From: DATDAH01 sp036525535
GTDB lineage: Bacteria > Actinomycetota > Acidimicrobiia > Acidimicrobiales > DATDAH01
Length of the DNA stretch: 39,343 bases
Assembly (NCBI GenBank): GCA_036525535.1
Contig: DATDAH010000023.1
Location: 1 to 39,343 of the forward strand
Direction of reading: 5' to 3'
Numbering within the stretch: the first letter of the stretch is position 1; each line of letters opens with the position of its first letter. Positions 8,361 to 16,303 of the stretch are shown here, piece by piece. Under the pieces are notes generated by a model. The model had not been told where the DNA came from, did no database searches, and saw only the letters and a program-made list of their open reading frames with translations. The translations under genes were made by a program, and so were the position numbers.

Positions 8361-9628
8361 GCGGGGTCCTCTGGGTTCTCGGCCCGGCTGGCCAGCTCGC
8401 CTTCGGCGAGGGTGGTGACCAGCGCAGTGCCAGGGGGTGCGTCGGCGGGGGAGCGGACGAGAGCGCCGGTGGCGGTCCGGGTGATGGACCACCCCCGGGC
8501 CAGTGAGCGGGCGGGGTCGTAGGCGTTGATCCGGGCGGCCCACTGCAGCAGGCGTTGGTCGGCCCGGTCCAACGTGCGGGGGCTGCGGCGGCGGATCTCG
8601 CCGGCCAGGTCGCGATGGTGCCGGTCGGCTCGGTCGAGGCTCCGGCGGCTGGCGATGACCGCCCGGCGGGCGGCCCGGTGCACCCGCTGGTCGGCCCGGT
8701 CGAGGTGCAGCCGTGCCCGGTCGGCCACTGCGGCCCACGCGTCGTCCAGGTCGACCAACCAGGCGTTGACCCGGTCGACCAGCCAAGCCGCGCAGGCCGT
8801 CGGCGTCTTCAGGCTGGTGTGGGCCACCTCGTCGGCCACCGCCCGGTCGATCTCGTGGCCGAGGCCGGTGATCAGGGGCACCGGCAGCCCGGCGATGGCC
8901 CGGGCGATGCCCTCGGCGTCGAAGGCGGCCAGGTCCGTGCGGGCCCCGCCACCGCGCACCAGGGCGACGACGTCGGTGGTGGACGCGTCGATGTCGGTCA
9001 GGGCCGCCACGATCGTCGGCTCGGCTTCCCGGCCCTGTACCCGGACGTCGTGGAGGGTGATGTCGAAGCCGATCCCGCTGACCGACAGCTCGTGCAGGAA
9101 GTCCTCGGCCGCGGCGCTGCCCTGGCTGGTCAGCAGGGCGATCCGCAGTGGCGGACCGACGATCGGGCGCCGACCGTTCGCGGCGAGCAGGCCCTCGCGG
9201 ACCAGCGTCTCCATCACGCGGTCGCGTTCGGCGGCGAGTAGGCCGATGGTGTGGTTGGGGTCGATGGCGGTCATGCGCAGCTGCACCTGGCCGGTGCGTT
9301 CGTAGGCGGTGACCTGGCCCCGCAGCCGGACGTTCAGCCCGTCGGCCATGCGCAGCTTGCCGCCCGAGCGCTTGAGCAGGACGTTGACGCCGCGTCGGTT
9401 CTGGGCGAAGAGGACGACCGGCAGGCGTCCGGCGACCCGACCGTCGGGCCGCGTCTCGACGATGTCGAAGTAGAGGTGCGTGTCCGGAGCCCGGTGCTCG
9501 GGGAGGTTCTGGATCTCGCCTTCGATCCACACCTCATCACCGAAGGCCCGCTCGATGACCACTCGCGCCCTGCTCAACACCTCGCTCACCGACAGGGTCG
9601 GGGTCGGGTCGAACAAGCGGTCCTCCAT
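8357..9628 (-). CDS. xseA: Exodeoxyribonuclease VII large subunit
   Basis: Catalytic large subunit of exonuclease VII. The 423-residue protein starts with an OB-fold nucleic-acid-binding domain (LSVSEVLSRARVVIERAF to about 115, including VWIEGEIQN). The catalytic region follows, with IALLTSQGSAAAEDFL near 165-180, VVALVRGGGARTDLAAFD near 225 and PLITGLGHEIDRAVADEVAH near 255-275, then LKTPTACAAWL. The C-terminal coiled coil is arginine- and leucine-rich. It overlaps xseB by four bases. A TAGGTT -10-like box lies nine bases upstream of the ATG, in the 42-base region shared with the divergent hydrolase gene. Confidence 0.95.
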   Translation of the reverse strand: MEDRLFDPTPTLSVSEVLSRARVVIERAFGDEVWIEGEIQNLPEHRAPDTHLYFDIVETRPDGRVAGRLPVVLFAQNRRGVNVLLKRSGGKLRMADGLNVRLRGQVTAYERTGQVQLRMTAIDPNHTIGLLAAERDRVMETLVREGLLAANGRRPIVGPPLRIALLTSQGSAAAEDFLHELSVSGIGFDITLHDVRVQGREAEPTIVAALTDIDASTTDVVALVRGGGARTDLAAFDAEGIARAIAGLPVPLITGLGHEIDRAVADEVAHTSLKTPTACAAWLVDRVNAWLVDLDDAWAAVADRARLHLDRADQRVHRAARRAVIASRRSLDRADRHHRDLAGEIRRRSPRTLDRADQRLLQWAARINAYDPARSLARGWSITRTATGALVRSPADAPPGTALVTTLAEGELASRAENPEDPA

Positions 9629-9637
9629 GCGCCGCCG

Positions 9638-9643
9638 AACCTA
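9638..9643 (-). promoter_or_regulatory. -10-like box for xseA
   Basis: TAGGTT (TANNNT form) lies nine bases before the xseA ATG, within a 42-base divergent intergenic region. The spacing implies a leader of only a few bases. It is weaker evidence than the other boxes because of the longer spacing. Confidence 0.38.
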
Positions 9644-9670
9644 CTTCCGAGGTGTGACAACGTTGCTGCC

Positions 9671-10660
9671 ATGGCGCAGCTGATCGCCGAGGGTGTGCAC
9701 GAGATCGACACGCTGCTGGGGGGCTGGGAGCGGGTCACGGCGGGCTACCTGGTCGACGGGGACGAGCCGGTCCTGGTCGAGACCGGTAGCCAGTCGTCGG
9801 TCCCGGCTCTCCTCGCGGCTCTGCACGCCCTCGGCATCGCCCCCGACGCCCTGGCCCATGTCGTGGTCACCCACATCCACCTCGATCACGCCGGCGGCGT
9901 GGGGGACGTGGCCCAGGCCTTCCCCAAGGCCACGATCCACGTCCACGAGAAGGGGGCTCGCCACCTGATCGATCCCCGCCGCCTGGTTGACTCCGCGGCC
10001 ATCGTCTACGGGGACCTGTTGGACTCGCTCTACGGCCGCCTCACGCCCACCGAGGCGGCCCGGGTCCATGTCCTGGAGGACGGCGAGGAGCTGCGCGTCG
10101 GCCCGACCCGTGTGCTGACGACCATCGACTCACCGGGTCATGCCAAGCACCATCTCGGCCTGCACGACTCGGTGAGCGGCCTGCTCTTCGTCGGTGACGC
10201 GGTCGGCGTGCGCCTGCCGGACGCCGGCATCCTGCGTCCGGCCACGCCTCCTCCCGACTTCGACCTGGACCAGGCCCTGACGTCGATCGCCAAGTTCGCG
10301 GCCCGGCACCCGAGCGGCATCGCCCTGGCCCACTACGGGCTGGTTCCCGATGCCGACGCCGTGCTCGACGAGGCCACCGAGATCCTCACTCGCTGGGCCG
10401 AGGTGGCGGAGGCCGCTTGGCGGAAGGGCGACGACATCGCCGACGCCCTGGACGCCGCCTTCGGTGGGGACCTGGCCGAGGTGGACGAGGTCCACCGGGA
10501 GAAGTTGGAGACCCTCAACGGCATCCACTCCAACGCCGCTGGCTTCCGTCGCTGGCTCGACCAGCGCGCCGACCAACGGCCTGGCCACCACCACGGGTCC
10601 GGGCCCGCCCACGCGGCGCCGACGAACGCGAGCATCCAGACCGACGACCCGCCGGCGTGA
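9671..10660 (+). CDS. Metallo-beta-lactamase-fold hydrolase
   Basis: A 329-residue cytoplasmic protein. The metal-binding HxHxDH motif is seen as THIHLDHAGG near residues 63-72. Further ligand regions are SPGHAKHHLG (about 155-164) and GLLFVGDAVG (about 171-180), with HYG near 221. The layout resembles glyoxalase II-like and arylsulfatase/lactonase-type members, but nothing fixes the substrate. The frame is open to 9251; I chose the ATG at 9671 because upstream codons overlap xseA and the protein then begins normally (MAQLIAEGVHEIDTLL). The C-terminus (GHHHGSGPAHAAP) is low-complexity. Its stop overlaps the GTG of the glycosidase gene (GTGA), so the two are probably coupled and may act in one pathway. 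Confidence 0.9.
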   Translation: MAQLIAEGVHEIDTLLGGWERVTAGYLVDGDEPVLVETGSQSSVPALLAALHALGIAPDALAHVVVTHIHLDHAGGVGDVAQAFPKATIHVHEKGARHLIDPRRLVDSAAIVYGDLLDSLYGRLTPTEAARVHVLEDGEELRVGPTRVLTTIDSPGHAKHHLGLHDSVSGLLFVGDAVGVRLPDAGILRPATPPPDFDLDQALTSIAKFAARHPSGIALAHYGLVPDADAVLDEATEILTRWAEVAEAAWRKGDDIADALDAAFGGDLAEVDEVHREKLETLNGIHSNAAGFRRWLDQRADQRPGHHHGSGPAHAAPTNASIQTDDPPA

Positions 10661-12339
10661 GGCTGGAGCTGCTGCGCCACGAGGTGCACGGGGCCGACAC
10701 CCGGGGCCTGGTGGTCGACGTCGACCAGGCGGGCGACCGGTTCACCTGGTCCGTGGCCAACAGCGCGGACCATCCGGTCGCGGTCGACCAGATCACCCTC
10801 GTCTTCGCCGTCCCCGACGTGCGCTTCCCGCTGCGCCTGTTTCGCAACGGCTATCAGTCCTGGTCGGTGACCGATGCCGCCGCCTTCGGCACGGACCGGG
10901 ATCCCTCGACCGCCGACACGCTCCCGTTCCTGCGGGACATGCACCACGCCGACCGGGATCCCGCCGCTGCCGGTGACCTCCGCTCCGAGCAGGTGACGGT
11001 TCTGCGGGACCACGGCGATCGGCAGGCCCTGGTCGGCTTCATCGGTGGTCGCCACCATGACGGCACCATCCGCCTGCGGCCCACGCCGTCAGGCCTCGAG
11101 GTGCGGGCCGAGGCCACCCTCGGTGGGGCGATCCTCGACGCCGGGGCTCGGCGCTCCCTTCATCCGGTGGTCGTCCGGTCAGGCGACGATCCGGGGGAGT
11201 TGCTCGCCGAGTGGGCGAAGGACGTCGGCCAGGCCGAGCACGCTCGGGTCACGGCCCCGTACCAGGTGGGCTGGTGCTCGTGGTACCACTACTTCGACGG
11301 CATCACCGAGGCCGACATCACGGCCAACCTGGCCCGCGCCGGCGAGTGGCCCTTCGACGTCTTCCAGCTCGACGACGGATACCAGGCCGCGGTCGGGGAC
11401 TGGCTGACCACCAACGAGAAGTTCCCCTCGGGCGTCGAAGGCGTGGCCGCGTCCGTCGCCGCCGCCGGGTTCGTGCCCGGCCTCTGGATCGCTCCGTTCA
11501 TCGCCGCCCCTTCCTCCGAGCTGGCCCTCGCCCATCCCGAGTGGCTGGCTCGGGAGGCCGACGACCCGACGGTGCCCATGATCGGGATGTTCAACGACAT
11601 CTGGGGTGGGTTCATGTACGGCTTGGACGTCACCCGGTCCGATGTCCTCGACCACCTGGCTCAGGTCGCCGCCGACCTGGTCGACGCCGGGTACTGCTAC
11701 CTGAAACTGGACTTCACCTTCAGCGCCAAGCAGCAAGGGCGCTACGCCGACGCCACCCTCACGCCGGCCGAGCGGGTGAGGGGGGCCTACGAGGCCATTC
11801 GCCGCGGGGCCGGCGAGGACACCTTCATCCTGGGTTGCGGCGCCCCGTTGGGCTCGCTGGTCGGTGTGGTCGACGGAATGCGCATCGGCCCGGACGTCGG
11901 GCCCCACTGGGCCACGGATCCCCTGACCGCACCGCTGCCCGGCTACCGCGAGACCCAACCGTCGACCCGGGGGGCGTGGCGATCGACCTTGGCCCGGGCC
12001 TTCCTGCACCGTCAGCTGTGGCTCAACGACCCCGACTGTCTCATGCTGCGCCCGTCCGAGACACACCTGACGACCGAACAGGCCCGGTCCTGGGCCCTGG
12101 CGGTCGGTGTCTCGGGCGGCATGGCCGTCGTGTCCGATGATCTGGCCCTGCTCGGCCCGAACGAGCAGGCCCTGCTCGACGAGGTTCTAGCCCTCGGACG
12201 AGCGTCCGACGCCGCGGCCCTCGCCGGGGCGCCGCCCCGGACCCCGGACCTGCTCGACGGCCCGATCCCCGCCGTCCTGGAGGCTGCCGGCCACACCCTC
12301 GTCGGCGATCCCGAATGCGGCTCCGCCTCGCTGACCTGA
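10657..12339 (+). CDS. GH36-type alpha-galactosidase/glycoside hydrolase
   Basis: A 560-residue protein without a signal peptide, so probably acting on imported or intracellular glycosides. An N-terminal beta-rich domain (about 1-190) precedes a (beta/alpha)8 catalytic domain that starts at GWCSWYHYF (205-213). FQLDDGYQ (236-243), GLWIAPF (275-281) and YLKLDF (348-353) follow the clan-D pattern in which D352 would be the nucleophile. RIGPDV (409-414) places D413 as the likely acid/base. The start is the GTG at 10657, which overlaps the preceding stop; the longer open frame upstream is a shadow of the hydrolase gene. Clan-D enzymes vary in sugar specificity, so alpha-galactosidase is the best guess, not a proven activity. 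Confidence 0.88.
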   Translation: MRLELLRHEVHGADTRGLVVDVDQAGDRFTWSVANSADHPVAVDQITLVFAVPDVRFPLRLFRNGYQSWSVTDAAAFGTDRDPSTADTLPFLRDMHHADRDPAAAGDLRSEQVTVLRDHGDRQALVGFIGGRHHDGTIRLRPTPSGLEVRAEATLGGAILDAGARRSLHPVVVRSGDDPGELLAEWAKDVGQAEHARVTAPYQVGWCSWYHYFDGITEADITANLARAGEWPFDVFQLDDGYQAAVGDWLTTNEKFPSGVEGVAASVAAAGFVPGLWIAPFIAAPSSELALAHPEWLAREADDPTVPMIGMFNDIWGGFMYGLDVTRSDVLDHLAQVAADLVDAGYCYLKLDFTFSAKQQGRYADATLTPAERVRGAYEAIRRGAGEDTFILGCGAPLGSLVGVVDGMRIGPDVGPHWATDPLTAPLPGYRETQPSTRGAWRSTLARAFLHRQLWLNDPDCLMLRPSETHLTTEQARSWALAVGVSGGMAVVSDDLALLGPNEQALLDEVLALGRASDAAALAGAPPRTPDLLDGPIPAVLEAAGHTLVGDPECGSASLT

Positions 12340-12403
12340 TCCCGACCGCGATCTCCGCGGTAAACCGGCCCCGCTGAGGGCCGCGCCGCGGGTAAGAACG
12401 CGG

Positions 12404-13051
12404 ATGGCTGCTCCGCAGAACCGTTGGCCCGACGTCGACCACGCGCTGGCCTACCTCGAGAAGGCGGACACCATCCCGCACCGGGCGGAGGGCACGGCCG
12501 TCTTCGTGGAGCTGCTTCCCGAACCGGTCGAGCGCGTGTTGGACCTGGGCACGGGCGACGGTCGCCTGCTCGACCTGGTGCTGACGGCCCGCCCGGGGTC
12601 GAGCGGCGTCGGCCTGGACCTCAACGCCGAGATGCTGGCCCGGGCCCGTGAGCGCTTCGTCGGTGACGATCGGGTCGTGATCGGCGAGCACGACCTGGAC
12701 GACCCGCTCCCCGACCACGGCCCGTTCGACGCGATCGTGTCCAGCTTCGCCATCCACCACGTGGCCGACGAGCGCAAGCGCACCCTCTACGTCGAGTGCT
12801 TCGACCGGCTCCGGCCCGGCGGGGCCTTCCTGAACCTGGAGCACGTGGCCTCGCCGACGTGGGGCCTGCACGAGGCCTTCCTCACCGAGTTGGGGATCGA
12901 CCCGGCCGACGACGACCCGTCCAACCTCCTGGCTCCGGTCGACGACCAGCTCAGGTGGCTGCGGGACGCCGGTTTCACGGACGTCGACTGCCACTGGAAG
13001 TGGCGGGAGCTGGCCCTCCTCGTCGGCGTCCGCCCGGCCGCGGATCGGTAG
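12404..13051 (+). CDS. Class I SAM-dependent methyltransferase
   Basis: A 215-residue Rossmann-fold methyltransferase. Motif I is VLDLGTGDGRLL (about 45-56), followed by GVGLDLNAEMLARAR (about 67-81), HDLDDPLP near 95 and DAIVSSFAIHHV (about 108-119). The later segment LRPGGAFLNLEHV is typical of small-molecule methyltransferases of the UbiE/COQ5-like broad group. The substrate cannot be inferred. The ATG at 12404 has no clear Shine-Dalgarno site; TAAGAA lies five bases upstream, an imperfect -10-like box. The 64-base gap after the glycosidase contains a small CCGCG/CGCGG hairpin at about 12346-12360. Its stop codon is the first part of the nfo promoter box. Confidence 0.88.
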   Translation: MAAPQNRWPDVDHALAYLEKADTIPHRAEGTAVFVELLPEPVERVLDLGTGDGRLLDLVLTARPGSSGVGLDLNAEMLARARERFVGDDRVVIGEHDLDDPLPDHGPFDAIVSSFAIHHVADERKRTLYVECFDRLRPGGAFLNLEHVASPTWGLHEAFLTELGIDPADDDPSNLLAPVDDQLRWLRDAGFTDVDCHWKWRELALLVGVRPAADR

Positions 13052-13054
13052 GGT
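13049..13054 (+). promoter_or_regulatory. -10-like box for nfo, leaderless type
   Basis: TAGGGT is followed by seven bases and then the nfo ATG at 13062. The first three bases of the box are the TAG stop of the methyltransferase gene, so the two genes are probably transcribed separately despite the 10-base gap. There is no Shine-Dalgarno site, consistent with a leaderless mRNA. Confidence 0.55.
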
Positions 13055-13061
13055 CAGCATC

Positions 13062-13814
13062 ATGCTGATCGGTGGCCATGTCGAGCCCGACGACCCTCTG
13101 GGGACCGCGGTGGCGGAAGACGCCGACTGCGTCCAGATCTTCCTTGGCGACCCGCAGGGCTGGAAGAAGCCCCCGCCCCGGGAGGACGCGGCGGCGCTCA
13201 AGGCGTCGGACACGATCCTCTACGTCCACGCGCCGTACATCGTCAACGTGGCCTCGGCCAACAACCGGATCCGGATCCCGTCCCGCAAGATCCTGCAGCA
13301 GACCGTCGACGCCGCGGCGGAGATCGATGCGGCCGGGGTGATCGTCCACGGTGGCCATGTCACCGCCGACGACTCGGAGGCCGAGGGCTTCCTGCGCTGG
13401 GTCAAGGCCATGGACCAGCTGGACATGAAGGTGCCCGTGCTGCTCGAGAACACCGCGGGGGGCGATCACGCGATGGCCCGCCACTTCGACACCATCGCCG
13501 GGCTCTGGGACCACATCGGCGACAGCGGCATCGGCTTCTGTCTGGACACGTGCCACGCGCACGCGGCCGGTGAGGAGCTCATCTCCGCGGCCGAGCGGAT
13601 CCTGGCCATCACCGGCCGGATCGACCTGGTCCACTGCAACGACTCCAAGGACGGCCACGGCTCCGGCCGGGACCGCCACGAGCACCTCGGCCAGGGCAAC
13701 TGTGATCCCGCGGCCCTGCTGGAGACGGTGAAGGTGGCCGATGCGCCCGTCATCTGTGAGACCGGCGCCGACGCCCGCAAGGACGACATCGCCTGGCTCC
13801 GCGACCAGCTCTGA
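13062..13814 (+). CDS. nfo: Deoxyribonuclease IV (AP endonuclease, family 2)
   Basis: Base-excision repair enzyme that cuts at abasic sites using a trinuclear metal centre. The 250-residue TIM-barrel protein is somewhat shorter than the roughly 280-residue enterobacterial enzyme. Recognisable metal-ligand blocks are LYVHAPYIVNVAS (about 53-65), GVIVHGGHV (about 91-99), VLLENTAG (about 127-134), FCLDTCHAHAAG (about 154-165) and the signature HCNDSKDGHGSGRDRHEHLG (about 189-208), ending with ICETG. The ATG at 13062 is preceded by a TAGGGT box at leaderless spacing. It is convergent with the PepSY gene. Confidence 0.94.
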   Translation: MLIGGHVEPDDPLGTAVAEDADCVQIFLGDPQGWKKPPPREDAAALKASDTILYVHAPYIVNVASANNRIRIPSRKILQQTVDAAAEIDAAGVIVHGGHVTADDSEAEGFLRWVKAMDQLDMKVPVLLENTAGGDHAMARHFDTIAGLWDHIGDSGIGFCLDTCHAHAAGEELISAAERILAITGRIDLVHCNDSKDGHGSGRDRHEHLGQGNCDPAALLETVKVADAPVICETGADARKDDIAWLRDQL

Positions 13815-13868
13815 CGCGCCACGGGACCCGATCCGGAGGGTCGAGGGCCGCGGGCGAACAGTCGGTGA

Positions 13869-14201
13869 TCAGTCCCCGCCGTCGCCGGCGTCGTCCTCGT
13901 GGTCGGTCGACGAGCTCACGACCTGGAAGTCCCGGTCGAGCTGGACGTCGACCTGGCTGCCGTCGTCGAGGGTGACCTCGACCTCGTAGAAGCTGTCCTC
14001 GTCGCCGACTTCGGTCTCGGTGACGCGGCCCTCGCCGGTCTCCGCCAGGGCGGCGGCCGACGCCCGGTCGAGCTCGGACCCGGTGATGGGGCCCTCGCTG
14101 TCGTCGCCGCCTCCGGCGGCGGCGATGCCCACGCCCGCACCGGCGGCCGTGACCGCGGCGACACCGGCGATCAGGACCTTGGTCTTCGTGGTGATGGTCA
14201 T
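13869..14201 (-). CDS. Secreted or membrane-anchored PepSY-domain protein
   Basis: A 110-residue protein with an N-terminal hydrophobic segment (about 9-30, TKVLIAGVAAVTAAGAGVG), either a signal peptide or an anchor. It continues with a single PepSY-like domain (about 40-95: ITGSELDRASAAALAETG ... EVEVTLDDGSQVDVQLDRDFQVV) and an acidic tail. PepSY domains are extracytoplasmic and are often linked to peptidase inhibition or signal sensing. It follows the histidine kinase on the same strand after 41 bases, but has its own TACTGT box six bases before the ATG and an upstream direct repeat matching the one in front of the response regulator. I infer that it is a target of, and perhaps feedback partner for, that two-component system. 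Confidence 0.85.
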   Translation of the reverse strand: MTITTKTKVLIAGVAAVTAAGAGVGIAAAGGGDDSEGPITGSELDRASAAALAETGEGRVTETEVGDEDSFYEVEVTLDDGSQVDVQLDRDFQVVSSSTDHEDDAGDGGD

Positions 14202-14207
14202 GGGAGG

Positions 14208-14213
14208 ACAGTA
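14208..14213 (-). promoter_or_regulatory. -10-like box for the PepSY gene
   Basis: TACTGT (TANNNT) is separated from the PepSY ATG by six bases. The direct-repeat operator at 14224-14241 begins 10 bases further upstream, the position expected for an activator that overlaps the -35 region. Confidence 0.55.
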
Positions 14214-14223
14214 CGAGTCGTCC

Positions 14224-14241
14224 GCTGAGCGGGACCTGAAC
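14224..14241 (-). promoter_or_regulatory. OmpR-type direct repeat upstream of the PepSY gene
   Basis: Read toward the gene, the sequence is GTTCAGG-tccc-GCTCAGC: two 7-base half-sites with a 4-base spacer, an 11-base period. The first half-site equals the second half-site of the repeat before the response regulator, and the second agrees with it at five of seven positions. OmpR/PhoP-family regulators bind tandem half-sites of this geometry. Binding itself is inferred. Confidence 0.55.
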
Positions 14242-14242
14242 G

Positions 14243-15574
14243 TCAGGGCCCGGGGAACACGACCCGGAACCGGGCGCCGCCGAGCGGGCTGTCCCCGACG
14301 ACGACGGTGGCCCCGTGGGCCGCGGCGACGGCCGCAACGATGGCCAGGCCCAACCCGCTGCCGCCCTCGTCGCGGGATCGGGATTCGTCGAGGCGCACGA
14401 ACCGCTCGAAGATCCGGTCCTGGTCTGGGGCCGGGACGCCCGGGCCGTCGTCGTCCACCGTGAAGGCGACGACGTCGTCGCGTTCGGCGAGGGTGACCTC
14501 GACCCGGGCGTTGGCGTGACGGGCGGCGTTCTCCAACAGGTTGCCCACCAGTCGGTCGAGCCCGGACGGGTCGCCGATGACCTGCCCCCCCGACACCCCC
14601 GACGTGTCGATGACGACCGGGCTGACGGGACGGAGCCGGGCGACCGCGACGGCCACCGCGTCATCGAGGTCGACGGCCCGGTCCCGACGAGCCGCGGCCC
14701 CCTCGTCGACGCGGGCCAACAACAGCAGGTCGTCGACGAGGCGTTGCTGGCGCAGGCTCTCGGCCCGGACCACCTCGGCCAGGTCCGTGACCTCGGTCCG
14801 GTCGGGGTGCTCGAGAGCCACCTCCGCGTGCTGGCGCAGTGAGCTCACCGGGGAGCGCAGTTCGTGGGCCGCGTCGGCCACGAAGGCCGACATCCGGTCT
14901 CGTGAGTCGGCGAGGCGATCGAGCATGGCGTTGAGCGTCGTGCCCAGCCGGGCGATCTCATCAGCCCCCTCGGACTCGGGCAGGCGCCGGTCCAGATCGG
15001 TGGCCGTGATCTCATCGGCCGCACCGGTCATGGCGGCGACCGGGGCCAGGGCCCGACCGACCAGCGCCCAGGCGACAAGGCCGACCACGACCAGCAGGAG
15101 AGGCACACCGATGGCCAGCACCTCCACCAGGGCCCAGGTTGCTTCGTCGGCGTCGTCGAGGGCACGGGCCACGAGCACGGTCACCTCACCCTCGGGCGTG
15201 TCCGCGGTCACGGCCACGGCGACGAAGCGGTCGCCGCCCACGGAGACGTGGTCCAGGACAGTGGACTGCTCGTCGCCCAGGTCGGCGACGGGAGGGAGCC
15301 CGTCGACGTTCGGGCTCGAGGCGACGACATCACCCTCGGGCCCGATCACCTGGATGAGGGCGTCCTCGTCGTCCTCGACGGCCAGGTCGGCGGCCGATTC
15401 CCCACCGGCTTCGAGCACGGTGGCCAGGTCGTCCGCCCGGAGCTCGGCTGCCTCCCGCACGTTGCCGGTCAACGACGACCGAACGAGCAGGACCATGCTC
15501 ACCGAGCCGATCAGGAGGGCGACGCCCACGATCGTCACCGCGCCGATGACGGCCCGGGTGCGCAGAGAGCGCAT
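14243..15574 (-). CDS. Sensor histidine kinase, HAMP-HisKA-HATPase
   Basis: A 443-residue inner-membrane kinase. Membrane segments are at about 8-31 and 150-173 and enclose an acidic extracytoplasmic sensor region of about 120 residues. A HAMP linker (about 174-226) leads to the HisKA box FVADAAHELRSP with phospho-acceptor H237. The ATP-binding lid follows: NLLENAARHA (345-354), DDDGPGVP (374-381), and GGSGLGLAIV (404-413). It overlaps the regulator gene by one base (TGATG), so the two are translated together. The abundance of Asp/Glu in the sensor domain would fit cation or cationic-peptide sensing, but that is a guess. Confidence 0.95.
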   Translation of the reverse strand: MRSLRTRAVIGAVTIVGVALLIGSVSMVLLVRSSLTGNVREAAELRADDLATVLEAGGESAADLAVEDDEDALIQVIGPEGDVVASSPNVDGLPPVADLGDEQSTVLDHVSVGGDRFVAVAVTADTPEGEVTVLVARALDDADEATWALVEVLAIGVPLLLVVVGLVAWALVGRALAPVAAMTGAADEITATDLDRRLPESEGADEIARLGTTLNAMLDRLADSRDRMSAFVADAAHELRSPVSSLRQHAEVALEHPDRTEVTDLAEVVRAESLRQQRLVDDLLLLARVDEGAAARRDRAVDLDDAVAVAVARLRPVSPVVIDTSGVSGGQVIGDPSGLDRLVGNLLENAARHANARVEVTLAERDDVVAFTVDDDGPGVPAPDQDRIFERFVRLDESRSRDEGGSGLGLAIVAAVAAAHGATVVVGDSPLGGARFRVVFPGP

Positions 15575-16251
15575 CAGCCGCCGCGCGGGTCGAGGCGGTA
15601 GCCCGAGCCCCGGACGGTGTGGATGCTGTCCCGGTCGAAGGGCCGGTCCAGCTTGTTGCGGAGGTGGCGGATGTAGACCTCGACGATGTTGGGGTCACCG
15701 TCGAAGTCGTCGTCCCAGACGTGGTCGAGGATCTCCCGCTTCGACACGACGGTGCCGGCCTGCTGCAGCAGGAACTCGAGCAGGGAGGTCTCCCGCGTGG
15801 TCAGCGCGATCTCGTCCTTCCCCCGCCAGACGCGGCGCGAGCCGGGGTCGAGGCGGAGGTCACCCGCGATGAGCACGACGGGTCGAGCGGGTCGACCCCG
15901 CCGGACCAGCGCCCGGAGTCGGGCCACGAGCACCACATGGGCGAACGGCTTGGTCAGGTAGTCGTCGGCCCCGGTGTCCAGGGCTTCGGCCTCGTCGAGG
16001 TCACCTTCCTTGGCCGTGAGCATGAGGACGGGGGTCCAGTTCTCCTCGGCCCGCAGGGCGGCGCACACCCGGTAGCCGTTGACCCCGGGCAGCATGATGT
16101 CCAGGACGATGGCGTCATAATCGTGCTCTCGGGCCCGCCAGAGGCCGTCGGTCCCGTCGTGGGCGACGTCGACGGCGAAGCCTTCGGCCTCCAGCCCCTT
16201 GCGGATGCCGTCAGCCAGGCGCACCTCGTCCTCGACCACCAGCACCCGCAC
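15574..16251 (-). CDS. OmpR/PhoB-family response regulator
   Basis: A 225-residue DNA-binding regulator. The receiver domain (1-120) has the acidic pair E7/D8, phospho-acceptor D51 in VLDIMLPG, T79 and K101 in LTKPF. The winged-helix domain (about 127-222) shows LTTRETSLLEFLL, VVSKREILDHVW and VEVYIRHLRNKL, ending with IHTVRGSGYRL, all standard for the OmpR family. The frame is open to 16338, but the GTG at 16251 starts directly at VRVLVVEDE, so I use it. A CTTCAGG/GTTCAGG direct repeat lies 21 bases upstream of the GTG, suggesting autoregulation. It is followed by its kinase with a one-base overlap. Confidence 0.95.
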   Translation of the reverse strand: MRVLVVEDEVRLADGIRKGLEAEGFAVDVAHDGTDGLWRAREHDYDAIVLDIMLPGVNGYRVCAALRAEENWTPVLMLTAKEGDLDEAEALDTGADDYLTKPFAHVVLVARLRALVRRGRPARPVVLIAGDLRLDPGSRRVWRGKDEIALTTRETSLLEFLLQQAGTVVSKREILDHVWDDDFDGDPNIVEVYIRHLRNKLDRPFDRDSIHTVRGSGYRLDPRGG

Positions 16252-16272
16252 CGATCCAGTCTCGCCGAGGCA

Positions 16273-16290
16273 CCTGAACCCTGCCTGAAG
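16273..16290 (-). promoter_or_regulatory. OmpR-type direct repeat upstream of the response regulator
   Basis: Read toward the gene, the sequence is CTTCAGG-cagg-GTTCAGG, two near-identical 7-base half-sites at an 11-base period. A weak -10-like GAGACT (16258-16263) lies nine bases downstream and six bases before the GTG. This weak core promoter next to a good tandem site is the pattern expected for activated autoregulation. The same arrangement precedes the PepSY gene. Confidence 0.6.
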
Positions 16291-16303
16291 CCGTATCCAG
16301 CCC

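Noticed and set aside
12340..12403. Terminator between the glycosidase and methyltransferase genes
   Set aside because: Only a five-pair CCGCG/CGCGG hairpin without a T-tract, expected often by chance at this GC content.
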